From assembly GCA_946481275.1 (NCBI GenBank), contig CAMLMV010000008.1, positions 62,001-126,000 of the forward strand: 64,000 nt of DNA. The letters run 5' to 3'. Shown one piece after another: positions 17,955 to 26,752 of the stretch. A model generated the notes under the pieces. The model had not been told where the DNA came from. It saw only the letters and a list, made by a program, of their open reading frames with translations, and made no database searches. How positions within the stretch are numbered: the stretch's first letter is position 1; each line of letters opens with the position of its first letter. Source of the DNA: an uncultured Massilia sp. (GTDB lineage: Bacteria > Pseudomonadota > Gammaproteobacteria > Burkholderiales > Burkholderiaceae). A program made the position numbers and the translations under genes.

Positions 17955-18844
17955 TACACCTTCTTGATGGCGGCCTTGCCGAACAGGCCGGACGGCTTCA
18001 CGGCCAGTACGAGCAGCAGCAGGACGAGCCCCGGCACTTCCTTGTAGCCGGTCGACAGGTAGAAGCCCGTCGCCGTCTCCGCGATGCCGAGGATGATGCC
18101 GCCGACGATGGCGCCCATGCCCGACGTCAGCCCGCCGATGATGGCGACGGCGAACGCCTTCAGGCCCAGCGATGCGCCCATCGTGGCGCTCGTGAGCGTC
18201 AGCGGCGCGACGAGGGCGCCTGCGAAGGCGGCCGTCGCGGACGACAGCGCGTACGAGAACGTGATGACCATGCCGGTGTTGATGCCCATGAGGCCTGCGG
18301 CATCGCGGTCGTTCGCGGTGGCGACGACGGCCTTGCCGTAGATGGACTTGCGGTTGAAGATCTCGACGGCGAACATGATCGCCAGCGCGCCGATGATGAC
18401 GGCCACCTGCATCGGCTGCACGTTCGCGCCCAGCACGGTGAACGGTTCGGACGACAGCGGCGAGGGGAACGGCAGCACGTCCTTGCCCCAGATGTTCTCG
18501 GCCACGTTCTTGAAGATGATGGCGAGCGCGATGGTCGACATGATCCAGCCGAACTCGGACTTGATGCGGATGGCGGGCCGCACGGCGATCCATTCGACGA
18601 ACACGCCCTGCAACGCGCCGAACACGACGACGATGGGAATCATCAGCCAGTAGCCGAGGTAGGGGCCGCCGTGGATGGTGCCGACGAGCGACAGGCCGAC
18701 GAGGGCGCCGAGCATCAGCGCCTCGCCCTGGCCGAAGTTGAGGGTGCCGGACGTGGCGAACGTGAGCTGGTAGCCGAACGCGATGACGGCATAGATCATG
18801 CCGAGCGCGATGCCGGACACGACGAGTTGGAGCAGGATCTCCAT
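17954..18844 (-). CDS. livH: Branched-chain amino acid ABC permease LivH
   Basis: The 296-residue permease has eight or so hydrophobic helices and LivH signatures: LVVSGIALGMIYAVIAFGYQ at the N-terminus, then FGQGEALMLGALVGL, RNSKIYGK-like RKSIYGKAVVA, GLMGINT and FAVAIIGGLTSGMGAIVGGI. It forms the membrane channel with the LivM half of the fused protein. GGAGGAATC precedes the ATG. A strong hairpin lies between it and the binding-protein gene, which should lower permease expression relative to the binding protein. Confidence 0.95.
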   Translation of the reverse strand: MEILLQLVVSGIALGMIYAVIAFGYQLTFATSGTLNFGQGEALMLGALVGLSLVGTIHGGPYLGYWLMIPIVVVFGALQGVFVEWIAVRPAIRIKSEFGWIMSTIALAIIFKNVAENIWGKDVLPFPSPLSSEPFTVLGANVQPMQVAVIIGALAIMFAVEIFNRKSIYGKAVVATANDRDAAGLMGINTGMVITFSYALSSATAAFAGALVAPLTLTSATMGASLGLKAFAVAIIGGLTSGMGAIVGGIILGIAETATGFYLSTGYKEVPGLVLLLLVLAVKPSGLFGKAAIKKV

Positions 18845-18878
18845 GATTCCTCCAGGGGCGGACGCGCGGATAGGGCTG

Positions 18879-18906
18879 CGTCGTCCCCGCCTGAACGGGG
18901 ACGACG
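18879..18906 (-). promoter_or_regulatory. Intercistronic hairpin between livJ and livH
   Basis: CGTCGTCCCCG-CCTGAA-CGGGGACGACG is a perfect 11-bp stem with a 6-base loop, placed 7 bases after the binding-protein stop. No T-run follows on the minus strand, so it is more likely a 3'-end stabiliser or partial attenuator than a full terminator. Confidence 0.6.
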
Positions 18907-18913
18907 GGGTGGC

Positions 18914-20071
18914 TTACTTGGCTTGCACGACCCGCCCGTCCTTCACTTCGCCGAACTTGGTGTTCTCGAAGTTGATGGCCTCGTGGTCCGTATGCGTGTA
19001 CGGCTTGTTGTAGGTGGTGACGACGCCCTCGACCGGCGCCTTGAGGTCTTCCAGCGCGGCGGCGATCTTCGGTCCCTCGGTACTGCCGGCCTGCTGGATG
19101 GCGGCGGCGAGCAGGTACACGGAATCGTAGCCCTGCGCGGCCGACACGGCCGACGGCATGCGGCCGCCCGGCGGGTTGTAGGCCTTGATGTAGGCGTCGA
19201 TGAACGCCTTGCGCTTGGGCGTGTCCGGGTTCTGGATGAAGGTCTGCGGCATGCGCGTGCCGTCGCCGTTCTTGCCCGCGTTGTCGATGAAGTTGGCCAT
19301 CGCGAGCGTCCAGCTGCCGACGATGGGCACTTTCCAGCCCAGTTTCTGCATGCCGTTGGCGATCTGCGCCAGTTCGGGGCCGATGCCGTAGGTGAGGACG
19401 ACGTCGGCGCCGGCCTGCTTGGCGCGCAGCAGCTGCGCCGTCATGTCGACGTCGCCGATGTTGTACTTCTCGACGACGACCGGCTTCACGCCCTTCTTGT
19501 CGAGCACCTTCTCGAGGTCTTCGCGGCCCAGCTGGCCGTAGTTGGTGGAGTCGGCGAGGATGGCGGGCTTCTTGAACCCGCGCCGCGTGACCGCTTCCTC
19601 GACGATCATCGCGGACTGGATGGTGTCGTTCGCGGAGTTGCGGAAGATGTAGTTTTCCGGCTGGCTTGCGAACTGCTTCGTGACGATGGAGCCGGTGGCC
19701 ACGTTGTTCATCACGGGGATCTTCGCCTGCTGGTAGAAGCGCTGCGAGGCGAGGGCGACGCCCGTGTTGATGTAGCCGACGGTGGCGACGACGCGCTCCT
19801 TGTTGATGAGCTCCTGCGCGACCTGCACGCCGCGTTCGTTCTTCGCTTCGTCGTCGCGTTCGACCAGTTCGATCTTGCGGCCCAGCACGCCGCCCTTGGC
19901 ATTGATTTCAGCGACGGCGAGACGGACCCCGTCGCGCATCGACACGCCCATCGGCGCCGACCCGCCCGTGAACGGCCCGGACACGCCGATCTTGATCGGC
20001 TCCGCCGCCATGCCGGACATCGAAAAACCCAACACTACCCCTGCAACCAATGCTTTCATCTTGAAATTCAT
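18914..20071 (-). CDS. livJ: Branched-chain amino acid ABC transporter substrate-binding protein (LivJ/LivK-like)
   Basis: The 385-residue periplasmic protein has a Sec signal peptide (MNFKMKALVAGVVLGFSMSGMAA) and the type I periplasmic binding fold: IKIGVSGPFTGGSAPMG, then NAKGGVLGRKIELVERDD, then AQELINKERVVATVGY. It delivers an amino acid or similar ligand to LivH/LivM. The start at 20071 has a GGAG ribosome-binding site; a 28-residue upstream extension has no support. It is the first gene of the liv operon, with a clear promoter upstream. Family members also bind urea, amides or aromatic acids, so the substrate is not certain. Confidence 0.93.
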   Translation of the reverse strand: MNFKMKALVAGVVLGFSMSGMAAEPIKIGVSGPFTGGSAPMGVSMRDGVRLAVAEINAKGGVLGRKIELVERDDEAKNERGVQVAQELINKERVVATVGYINTGVALASQRFYQQAKIPVMNNVATGSIVTKQFASQPENYIFRNSANDTIQSAMIVEEAVTRRGFKKPAILADSTNYGQLGREDLEKVLDKKGVKPVVVEKYNIGDVDMTAQLLRAKQAGADVVLTYGIGPELAQIANGMQKLGWKVPIVGSWTLAMANFIDNAGKNGDGTRMPQTFIQNPDTPKRKAFIDAYIKAYNPPGGRMPSAVSAAQGYDSVYLLAAAIQQAGSTEGPKIAAALEDLKAPVEGVVTTYNKPYTHTDHEAINFENTKFGEVKDGRVVQAK

Positions 20072-20140
20072 TGACGTCTCCGTAGTCGTATTCGTTTTAC
20101 GCCGGGTGCCGCGGACTAGTGCCGGGCCCATCGTGAGCCG

Positions 20141-20169
20141 ATTGTAGAATGGCAATCAGACAACAGCAA
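20141..20169 (-). promoter_or_regulatory. Sigma70-type promoter of the liv operon
   Basis: On the minus strand TTGCTG (20169-20164) and TACAAT (20146-20141) are separated by exactly 17 bases. The predicted start of transcription leaves a leader of about 60 bases before the binding-protein gene. Confidence 0.6.
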
Positions 20170-20247
20170 TCGATTGATGTGACGCGATGCAACATGCGTC
20201 ATTCATGCGGTGCGTAAGGAAAGCGTCAGGCAGCAGGGGTACGGACG

Positions 20248-20272
20248 AAAAAAAGCTGCGCCGAAGCGCAGC
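20248..20272 (-). terminator. Intrinsic terminator of the lipoprotein gene
   Basis: On the minus strand GCTGCGC-TTCG-GCGCAGC is followed by seven T residues. This is a textbook rho-independent terminator with a UUCG tetraloop, starting 18 bases after the lipoprotein stop codon and insulating the liv promoter. Confidence 0.85.
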
Positions 20273-20290
20273 CTTTTCGGGGGAGGGGCG

Positions 20291-20698
20291 TCAGCGGTGA
20301 CGCCACCCGCCGCGATGGCCCCAGCCGCCGCGATGGCCGCCGCTCCAGCGGTTCCAGCTGAAGCCGAGGCCGATCGAGATCGGCGGATACCACAGCGGGT
20401 CCGCATACACGGGGGCCGGCGCGTAGATGGGCGCGGGCGCATAGACCGGTGGCGCGACGTACACCGGCTGGGTCACGACGGTCGCCGGGGCCGGCGAATA
20501 GGTCACGCGGCCGGCGTCGCCCGATGCCGCCGCGGCGGCGCCGGTCCCGGGCGCGACCGGCGTCACGGACACGACCTGCCAGCCGTTGGCGTCGGGTTGC
20601 GAATAGGCGCGCGTGCCGTAGTTGGCCGGCGCCGGGTAATACGTGGCGCAGCCGGTCAGGGCGGCGGCGCAGGAAACGATAATAGCGAGCTTGATCAT
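20291..20698 (-). CDS. Small lipoprotein with Pro/Tyr repeats and His/Gly/Trp tail
   Basis: The 135-residue product has a lipoprotein signal (MIKLAIIVSCAAALTGC, lipobox LTGC, lipid-attached Cys17). After it come a short globular region, a low-complexity run of YAPAPIYAPAP-like repeats (about residues 82-103) and a C-terminal tail rich in Gly, His, Arg and Trp (SGGHRGGWGHRGGWRHR). It is probably anchored in the outer membrane. The tail could bind metal or polyanions, but that is inference. GAGGAGA precedes the ATG. A strong terminator follows, so it is a single-gene unit. Confidence 0.8.
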   Translation of the reverse strand: MIKLAIIVSCAAALTGCATYYPAPANYGTRAYSQPDANGWQVVSVTPVAPGTGAAAAASGDAGRVTYSPAPATVVTQPVYVAPPVYAPAPIYAPAPVYADPLWYPPISIGLGFSWNRWSGGHRGGWGHRGGWRHR

Positions 20699-20878
20699 GG
20701 CGGTTCTCCTCACCTGCCAACTATAAGGATTTTGTTGGCGCGTGCCTGTTGTTTTACAGGCTGTTACAGATGTTCATGATCCGGAAAAAGAGCGTTGCCG
20801 GTCCCGCTCCATCGTAGCGCCGGCGGACCAGGCCGGTTTGATGATATCGTTGCATGTTTCGCTTCACGCCGCTTTTCG

Positions 20879-21772
20879 ATGTCTTCTTCCACGCGTTCGT
20901 CCGTTGTTCCCTACGCAGCCCTGTTGTTGTCCCTCGTCTCGTTGACGACGGGCGCGTCGCTCGCCAAACACCTGTTCCCCGTCGTCGGCGCGGCCGGCGC
21001 CACCGCGATGCGGCTGACCTTCGCCGCCGTGATCCTCGCCATCGTGTTCCGGCCGTGGCGCTTCAGGCCGCGCGGCGACCGACGCGCGTTGTTGCAATAC
21101 GGCCTGTCGCTGGGCGCCATGAACCTCAGTTTTTATTCCGCACTCGCGTATGTACCGCTGGGGATCGCCATCGCCGTCGAGTTCACGGGGCCGCTCGTCG
21201 TGGCCGTGGCGACGTCGCGCCGGCGCCTGGACTTCGCCTGGATCGCGCTCGCGTGCTGCGGCCTCGCGCTGCTGCTGCCGCTGCGCGGCGACGCGCCGGC
21301 CGTCGACTGGCGCGGCATCGCGTTCGCGCTCGTCGCGGGCGCCTGCTGGGCCGTGTACATCCTCGCGGGCAAGCGCGCCAGCGCCGCATACGGCGCGGCC
21401 GCGTCGAGCTGGGGCACGGCGATCGGCGCGCTCATCGCCGCCCCGGTCGGCATCGCGCACGCGGGCGCGGCGCTGCTGGAACCGTCCGTACTGCTGTTCG
21501 GCGTGGCCGTCGCCGTGCTGTCCAGTGCGATCCCGTATTCGCTGGAGATGGTCGCGCTGCGGCGCCTGCCGGCCAACACGTTCAGCACCCTGCTCAGCGC
21601 GGAGCCGGCCATCGGCGCGCTGATGGGCCTCGTGCTGCTGGGCGAGCACCTCGACGTGTCGCAATGGCTCGCGATCGCGCTGATCGTCGCATCGTCGATC
21701 GGCGCCGCGACGAGCGCGAGCCTGGCCGCGCGCCGCCGTCCCGCCGATGCCGAACCGCCGGTGCCGCTATGA
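20879..21772 (+). CDS. EamA-family exporter (RhtA-like)
   Basis: The 297-residue protein has ten predicted membrane helices in two EamA repeats. N-terminal features [20 protein letters not shown] and [21 protein letters not shown] resemble the threonine/homoserine exporter RhtA. The second repeat has [18 protein letters not shown], and a [18 protein letters not shown] stretch lies near the end. Such proteins export amino acids or metabolites. The ATG at 20879 is chosen over a 28-residue longer frame, since the extension is not hydrophobic. It overlaps the GNAT gene in ATGA. Confidence 0.88.
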   Translation: MSSSTRSSVVPYAALLLSLVSLTTGASLAKHLFPVVGAAGATAMRLTFAAVILAIVFRPWRFRPRGDRRALLQYGLSLGAMNLSFYSALAYVPLGIAIAVEFTGPLVVAVATSRRRLDFAWIALACCGLALLLPLRGDAPAVDWRGIAFALVAGACWAVYILAGKRASAAYGAAASSWGTAIGALIAAPVGIAHAGAALLEPSVLLFGVAVAVLSSAIPYSLEMVALRRLPANTFSTLLSAEPAIGALMGLVLLGEHLDVSQWLAIALIVASSIGAATSASLAARRRPADAEPPVPL

Positions 21773-22284
21773 CTGGACACATCCGCCTGCTGCAGGAAGA
21801 CGACTGGGCCGCGTTCCAGCAACTGCGTATCCATGCGACCCTCGAGTCGCCGCTCGCGATCTGGCCCACGCGCGACGAAGAGGCGCGGCGCACGCCGGCC
21901 GAGGTCCGCGCGCGCATCGCGCCGACGGCGTACCAGGCCGTGTTCGGCGCGTTCGCGGGGCTCGACCTCGTTGCGATCGCGGGCGTGCGGCGCGAGCCGC
22001 TGGCGCAGGTGGCGCACAAGGCGATGCTGTGGGGTGTCTACGTGCATCCCGCGCACCGGCGCGGCGGCCTCGCGCGCCGCCTGCTGGGCGCCGCTTGCGC
22101 GCATGCGCGGGCGCAGGGCGTGCTGCAGATTCACCTGGCCGTGAATGCCGGGAATCCCCGCGCGCTTGCCCTGTACGAATCGCTCGGCTTTACCGTCTAC
22201 GGCCGCGAGCCGCGCACCTTGCGCGTCGACGGCGTGTTTTACGACGAGATCCTGATGGCGCTGCCGCTCGATGGGGTAGAGTAG
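21769..22284 (+). CDS. GNAT family N-acetyltransferase
   Basis: The 171-residue enzyme has the GNAT elements [37 protein letters not shown] (acetyl-CoA loop R-R-G-G-L-A) and [17 protein letters not shown] near the end. It should acetylate a small amine or a protein N-terminus. Its ATG overlaps the exporter stop (ATGA), so the two are coupled. A resistance-like pair that modifies and exports a toxic amino acid or analogue is a plausible reading, as seen with other exporter-GNAT pairs, but the substrate is unknown. Confidence 0.85.
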   Translation: MTGHIRLLQEDDWAAFQQLRIHATLESPLAIWPTRDEEARRTPAEVRARIAPTAYQAVFGAFAGLDLVAIAGVRREPLAQVAHKAMLWGVYVHPAHRRGGLARRLLGAACAHARAQGVLQIHLAVNAGNPRALALYESLGFTVYGREPRTLRVDGVFYDEILMALPLDGVE

Positions 22285-22316
22285 CGCACCCAGACAACGA
22301 CTAACGAGGGAAGACT

Positions 22317-22364
22317 ATGCAACGACGACAACTCGGCCCCGACTTCATCCGCGGGCCGTACTGA
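22317..22364 (+). CDS. Possible 15-residue leader peptide before the ThuA-like gene
   Basis: An ATG with a GAGGGA ribosome-binding site opens a frame reading MQRRQLGPDFIRGPY and ends in TGA one base before the ATG of the next gene. It could couple translation of the ThuA-like protein, or be a remnant: RRQLG resembles the start of aldo/keto reductases. It may also be chance. Confidence 0.3.
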   Translation: MQRRQLGPDFIRGPY

Positions 22365-22365
22365 T

Positions 22366-23376
22366 ATGCAAACTCTGATTCGCGCCGGTGCGCTGGCCGC
22401 GCTCGTCCTGGCTGCAACGATGGGCGGCGCATCCGCCCAGACCGTCTCAAAAGGCACCTGGGCCGGACCGCCCGCCAACGCGGGCCCCATCGCCGTCACG
22501 CCGCCGCCGCCCGGCGCCGCGCCGGCGTCCCCGGTGCCGCCCGGGATGCGCGCGCCTTCGCCCAAGCACGTGCTGGTGCTGGGCGGGGCGCGCGGCTGGC
22601 ATCACGATTCGATCCCGGCCGGCATGGCCGCCGTCTATAACTGGGGCCGCACAACGCATTTGTGGGACACCGAGATGCGCACGGAGTTCAGTCTCGTCAA
22701 CGGGCGCGGCGGCCAGCCGATGACGGCCGGCTTCCAGCCCGTGGGCCTGCGCGACTTCGACGCGATCGTCGTCGTCAGCGCGACCGGCGACTGGGGGCTG
22801 GACGCTTCCCAGAAGGCCGCGCTGCTCGACTTCGTGCGTGCGGGCGGGGGTCTCGTCGCGATCCACGGCGGGGTCGACGCGAATCTCGGCTGGAAGGAAT
22901 ACGTGGAGATGGTGGGCGGGGCGTTCGTGTCCCACCCGTTCAACAATCACGCGTGGCCGCTGTTCCCGTTCCCGCTGCGGACCGAGAACCGCGACACGCC
23001 GATGACGTCGTTCCTGCCGGCCCGCTGGATCCGGCAGGACGAGCTCTACGTCGTGCGGAATTTCTCGCGCGCCGACTCGGAAGTCCTGCTCAGCATGGAC
23101 GGCGAACGGCTGGACATGACGCGCATCCCGGACCAGCTGCCGCCCGACCGCGACGTCCCCGTCGCCTGGATCAGGCAGTACGGCAAGGGACGCGTGTTCG
23201 CGTCCACGATCGGGCACGCGAAGGAAGCCTTCGACGATCCCGACGTGGCGCGCATGTACACCGAGGCGATCCGCTGGGCGCTGCGCCTGTCCGGAGACGA
23301 CGCGCGCCCACGTCCCTCGGTGATTCCCGCGCTTACAGCGCCACGTCCAGGCGTGCCGACCACGAACGGCCGTTGA
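22366..23376 (+). CDS. Secreted ThuA-like protein
   Basis: The 336-residue protein has a Sec signal peptide (cleavage after GGASA at about residue 24) and a Pro/Ala-rich linker to about residue 62. A ThuA domain (class I glutamine amidotransferase-like) follows: HVLVLGGARGWHHDSI, FDAIVVVSATGDWGL, GGGLVAIHGGVD and the late VAWIRQYGKGRVFASTIGH. ThuA proteins are linked to sugar use (trehalose, glycans), but their chemistry is not settled. It is convergent with the TonB-dependent receptor, and their last 44 bases overlap. Confidence 0.85.
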   Translation: MQTLIRAGALAALVLAATMGGASAQTVSKGTWAGPPANAGPIAVTPPPPGAAPASPVPPGMRAPSPKHVLVLGGARGWHHDSIPAGMAAVYNWGRTTHLWDTEMRTEFSLVNGRGGQPMTAGFQPVGLRDFDAIVVVSATGDWGLDASQKAALLDFVRAGGGLVAIHGGVDANLGWKEYVEMVGGAFVSHPFNNHAWPLFPFPLRTENRDTPMTSFLPARWIRQDELYVVRNFSRADSEVLLSMDGERLDMTRIPDQLPPDRDVPVAWIRQYGKGRVFASTIGHAKEAFDDPDVARMYTEAIRWALRLSGDDARPRPSVIPALTAPRPGVPTTNGR

Positions 23377-25843
23377 TGCCGAACGGGCAGGTCTCCCAGC
23401 AGTAGGTGAAGCCCAACTGGGGGAACGGTGCGGCCTTGACCGGGTCCCACTTGGTCGGGAACGTGTTGAAGATGTTGTTGGAGCCCACGGTCAGGCTGGT
23501 CGACTTCGAGAAGTTGTAGCGCACGGTGGCGTCCACGATCCACTTGCCGTCCCAGGTCTGCACGTACGGGGCGGTGAAGCCCTGGCCTTGCACTTCGCCG
23601 TACCAGTTGGCGCGCACGTTGCCGTTCCACTGGCCGCGCGTGTAGTCGGCCGCCAGCACGTGGTGCTGGCGCGGCTGGCCACGTTCGATCAGGGTCACCT
23701 GCGAGTCGTCGAACAGCTGGGCGCCCGTCAGCACCGGCGAATCCGAATGGCGGCCCGTCACGGACGTGCGGTTGAAATCCAGCTGCGCGGACAGCACGAG
23801 CGTCGAACCCGGCCAGCGGGTCGTGTGCTCGGCGACGATGTCCAGGCCCTTCGTTTCGGTGTCGATCGCGTTCGTGAAGAACTGCGCCTGGCCGACCTTC
23901 AGCGGATCCAGGATCGCCTTGATCGGGCAGGCGGCGGCCGTCGCGCAGGCACCCGATTCCGGTGCGATGTTCGACGAGAACACGATGCGGTTGTCGATGT
24001 CGATGCGCCACAGGTCGGCCGTCACCGAGAAGTTCGAGGCCGGGCGCAGGATGATACCCACGCTGCCGTTCTTCGACGTCTCTTCCTTCAGGTTCGGAAT
24101 GCCGAAGGCCTTGGTGACGGCGCTGCCTTCGCGTGCCGTCAAGGTCTCGGTCAGCACGCCGGCGCCGTTCAGGTTCGTCGACACGGAGCTGTAGAACTTC
24201 TGCTGCACGCTCGGTGCGCGGAAGCCGGTCGACAGGGTGCCGCGGAAGCCCACCTGGCGGCTCGGGTCATAGCGCAGAGACAGCTTGCCGGTCGTCGTGC
24301 TGCCGAAGTCCGAGTATTTTTCCCAGCGCGCGGCGGCGCCGACCAGCAGCTGCGGCGTGATGTTGTATTCGGCGTCGGCGTACAGCGCGATGTTGTGGCG
24401 GGCATCGTCGACGGCGGTGCCGGGCGTGTAGCCGGGGAAGCCCTGCGTGCCCGACGCGGCCGCGCCGCCCGTCTGGTCCTTGATCACGATGGCCGGATTG
24501 TTCGTGCGGCCGTACTGGTACGAGACCGGGTCGCCGGCGTCGATGGCGTAACCGTCGCGGCGCCATTCGAAGCCCGTCGCGAAGTTGATCTTCCTGCCCA
24601 TGACGTCCAGCGGGCCGCGCAGGTCGGCGTTGAACGTCGTCTGCTTGAATTTCAGCTTGCCGGTATCCGCTTCCAGCGGCGACTCGGCGTAGATGCCGCC
24701 GCCCGGTTTCGGCTCGTACCAGTAGCTGACGTTGATCGTGCTCTTTTCGTGGAAATCGAGCTCGCTGCGGCCGTGGTTGAGCGAGAAGTCGACCTTCCAT
24801 TCGTTCGCGAGGTCGCGGCGGTAGCCGACGGCCAGCGACGCGTCCTTGACGGTGGTGCGGATGTTCGGCAGGAAGCCGTTCGGATACACGGCCGGCACGT
24901 TGCGGCCGTCGCCGGCGGAGCGGAAGAAGCCGGCCGAATCGCCCGTGCGGTGCGACACGCCGCCGAACGTGTAGAATTCGCCTTCGCTCGATACGGGCAC
25001 GGCCGAGTTCCACCAGAAGTACTTGTCCTTCGCGAGGCTGTCGCCGATGCGCTGCGTCACGCGCGGCGGATCCACGCGCAGCGAATCCACGCCCGCGCGG
25101 TTGGTCTCGCCGCGGTGGCGGGCTTCGGCCGTCAGGTTGATGTAGCCGCCGTCGCCGATCGTCCAGCCCTTGTTGACGCTGCCCTGGCGCAGTTCGCCGC
25201 CGCCTTCGGTCGTGCCGCCGACGGTGCCCGAGAGCTGCGTCTCGTTGGTCTGGGTCTTCAGCACGATGTTGATCACGCCGGCGATCGCGTCGGAGCCGTA
25301 TTGCGCGGCGGCGCCGTCGCGCAGCACCTCGATGCGCTGGATCGCCGACATCGGGATCGCGTTGATGTCCGTACCGGCCGAGCCGCGGCCAATGGTCTGC
25401 TGCACGTTGACGAGCGCCTGCTGGTGGCGGCGCTTGCCGTTCACGAGCACGAGCAGCTGGTCGGGGCCCAGCGAGCGCAGGGTGGCGGGACGGATGATGT
25501 CCGTGCCGTCGCTGATGAACGTGGTCGAGAAGTTGAAGGACGGGTCGAGCGTCTGCAGCAGCTTGCCCAGTTCGACCGGGCCGGCCATCGCCATGTCCTT
25601 GGCGCCGATCAGGCCGACCGGGGCGGCCGAGTCCAGCGCCGTGCGCGCCGTCGAGCGCGAGCCGAGCACCACGACGGACGCCATGCCATTGTCGGCGGCT
25701 GGCTGTGCCTGCTGGGCGGCGACGGGTGCGGCGGCGGGGGGATCGGCGGGGGTGTCCTGGGACCAGGCGGGAGAGAAGGCAAGGAACAGCGAGGAAGCGA
25801 GCAAAGTGCGGGTAAAGACGGGTACGGCGCGGTGTTGGGTCAT
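23333..25843 (-). CDS. TonB-dependent outer-membrane receptor
   Basis: The 836-residue receptor has a signal peptide (cleavage near AWSQ). An Ala/Pro/Gln-rich stretch, a plug domain (VVVLGSRSTARTALDSAAPVGLI, then LRSLGPDQLLVLVNGKRRH, then IQRIEVLRDGAAAQYGSDAIAGVINI) and a 22-strand barrel follow. It imports a siderophore, glycan fragment or other large ligand using TonB energy; the ligand is unknown. The ATG at 25843 gives a normal signal peptide, and an upstream start does not. The C-terminus is SARLDVAL, without the usual final aromatic residue. A Cys pair (CATAAACP) sits in a barrel loop. The neighbouring ThuA gene hints at a sugar-related ligand. Confidence 0.92.
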   Translation of the reverse strand: MTQHRAVPVFTRTLLASSLFLAFSPAWSQDTPADPPAAAPVAAQQAQPAADNGMASVVVLGSRSTARTALDSAAPVGLIGAKDMAMAGPVELGKLLQTLDPSFNFSTTFISDGTDIIRPATLRSLGPDQLLVLVNGKRRHQQALVNVQQTIGRGSAGTDINAIPMSAIQRIEVLRDGAAAQYGSDAIAGVINIVLKTQTNETQLSGTVGGTTEGGGELRQGSVNKGWTIGDGGYINLTAEARHRGETNRAGVDSLRVDPPRVTQRIGDSLAKDKYFWWNSAVPVSSEGEFYTFGGVSHRTGDSAGFFRSAGDGRNVPAVYPNGFLPNIRTTVKDASLAVGYRRDLANEWKVDFSLNHGRSELDFHEKSTINVSYWYEPKPGGGIYAESPLEADTGKLKFKQTTFNADLRGPLDVMGRKINFATGFEWRRDGYAIDAGDPVSYQYGRTNNPAIVIKDQTGGAAASGTQGFPGYTPGTAVDDARHNIALYADAEYNITPQLLVGAAARWEKYSDFGSTTTGKLSLRYDPSRQVGFRGTLSTGFRAPSVQQKFYSSVSTNLNGAGVLTETLTAREGSAVTKAFGIPNLKEETSKNGSVGIILRPASNFSVTADLWRIDIDNRIVFSSNIAPESGACATAAACPIKAILDPLKVGQAQFFTNAIDTETKGLDIVAEHTTRWPGSTLVLSAQLDFNRTSVTGRHSDSPVLTGAQLFDDSQVTLIERGQPRQHHVLAADYTRGQWNGNVRANWYGEVQGQGFTAPYVQTWDGKWIVDATVRYNFSKSTSLTVGSNNIFNTFPTKWDPVKAAPFPQLGFTYCWETCPFGINGRSWSARLDVAL

Positions 25844-26173
25844 CCTGATTCTCTCGTCGTTGGTTGTTGTTGTTCGAACACCCGGGCGCACCGGTTTGGT
25901 GCCGGCCGGGCGTGGGCCAGTGTAACGAGCGGTCAGCCGTATTCACAATCGTCACCTGTCTATACTGTTGTGAAATTGATGCAAGCAGGGCAATCTTGCT
26001 TGTTGGTATAGACGAAATGCGGCTATTCTGGGGAGGATGGCGTTATTGTCGGCCTTCGAGGAGGCTGTTGGGGAGCATGAGAATTCCGGATATGCATATA
26101 CGCGGAATGTCACAAAGTTGCTGATTTACTAGGCGGGGGTGGCCCGGCGGTATGCCGGGCCGTCTGCAACCGG
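25844..26173. other. 330-base intergenic region with nested inverted repeats
   Basis: No coding frame is credible here. The region holds the control DNA of the TonB receptor gene. GTCTATAC (25958-25965) and GTATAGAC (26006-26013) form a perfect inverted pair 40 bases apart. A smaller pair CAAGCA (25982-25987) and TGCTTG (25997-26002) lies between them. The composition is more AT-rich than the flanking genes. The hairpin at 26141-26161 belongs to the gene beyond. Confidence 0.4.
26141..26161 (-). terminator. Hairpin after the 139-residue protein gene
   Basis: GGCCCGGC-GGTAT-GCCGGGCC is a perfect 8-bp GC stem with a 5-base loop, 12 bases after the stop codon of the minus-strand gene. No T-run follows, so termination may be Rho-assisted. 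Confidence 0.5.
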
Positions 26174-26593
26174 TCAGGCCGATACGTCGATGGTGGAGCC
26201 CGGTGCGGCGGTCGGCGCGGTCGTTGCCGATGCGCTGTAGGTCAGCGACGAAGCGCCGCCGGCTTGCGTACGATGGCTGCGGTGATGATGCGTTTCCTGC
26301 GCGCCGCCACTGGCATCCTTGCGGTCGTCGCGCAGCTTCGCGAGTGCCTGTTTGGCCGCATCGGCGTCGCCGCTGTCGAGCGCCTTGCCGATCGCGGCGA
26401 TGTCCTGGTCGCGCTGGCTCGTCGTGCCCGACGCATCGGCCGCGCCCTGGCGGTTTTTCTGGAGCGTGTCGAACGCCGCCTTGGCGCTGGTGAGGTCGCC
26501 GTTGTTGATGCCGTCGACGAGCGATTTCATCGCGCCGCCGCGGGATGTGGCTTGTGGGGGCACCGAGGTGCTCGAGACTGCGGATACGGCCAT
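26174..26593 (-). CDS. Hypothetical protein, 139 residues, with His-rich segment
   Basis: The protein is not recognised. It is a small, Ala/Ser/Thr-rich soluble protein without a signal peptide. The middle (about residues 25-95) is predicted helical, with repeated NNGDLTSAKAAFDTLQK and SGDADAAKQALAKLR units that look like two related helix pairs. A His-rich QETHHHRSHRTQ segment follows at about residue 100. The second of two close ATGs (26593) has the better spacing to GGGAG. It is a single-gene unit followed by a hairpin. Confidence 0.65.
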   Translation of the reverse strand: MAVSAVSSTSVPPQATSRGGAMKSLVDGINNGDLTSAKAAFDTLQKNRQGAADASGTTSQRDQDIAAIGKALDSGDADAAKQALAKLRDDRKDASGGAQETHHHRSHRTQAGGASSLTYSASATTAPTAAPGSTIDVSA

Positions 26594-26752
26594 GTTCATT
26601 CTCCCGTGAGTTGATAAAGAGCGCCGATCGCGTCAATGCGTCGAGCGCCGAGCCTTATAACGTCACGGGCAGGCAAACCTGATGGGCAAGCGGGGCGTTT
26701 TTACTCCGCTTTACAAGCGTTACGTGGCGTCCATGTAGAGTCCATATAGCGG

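Noticed and set aside
20795..20878. Upstream extension of the EamA exporter
   Set aside because: The 28 added residues are polar and Arg-rich and have no ribosome-binding site; the helix pattern begins after the internal ATG.
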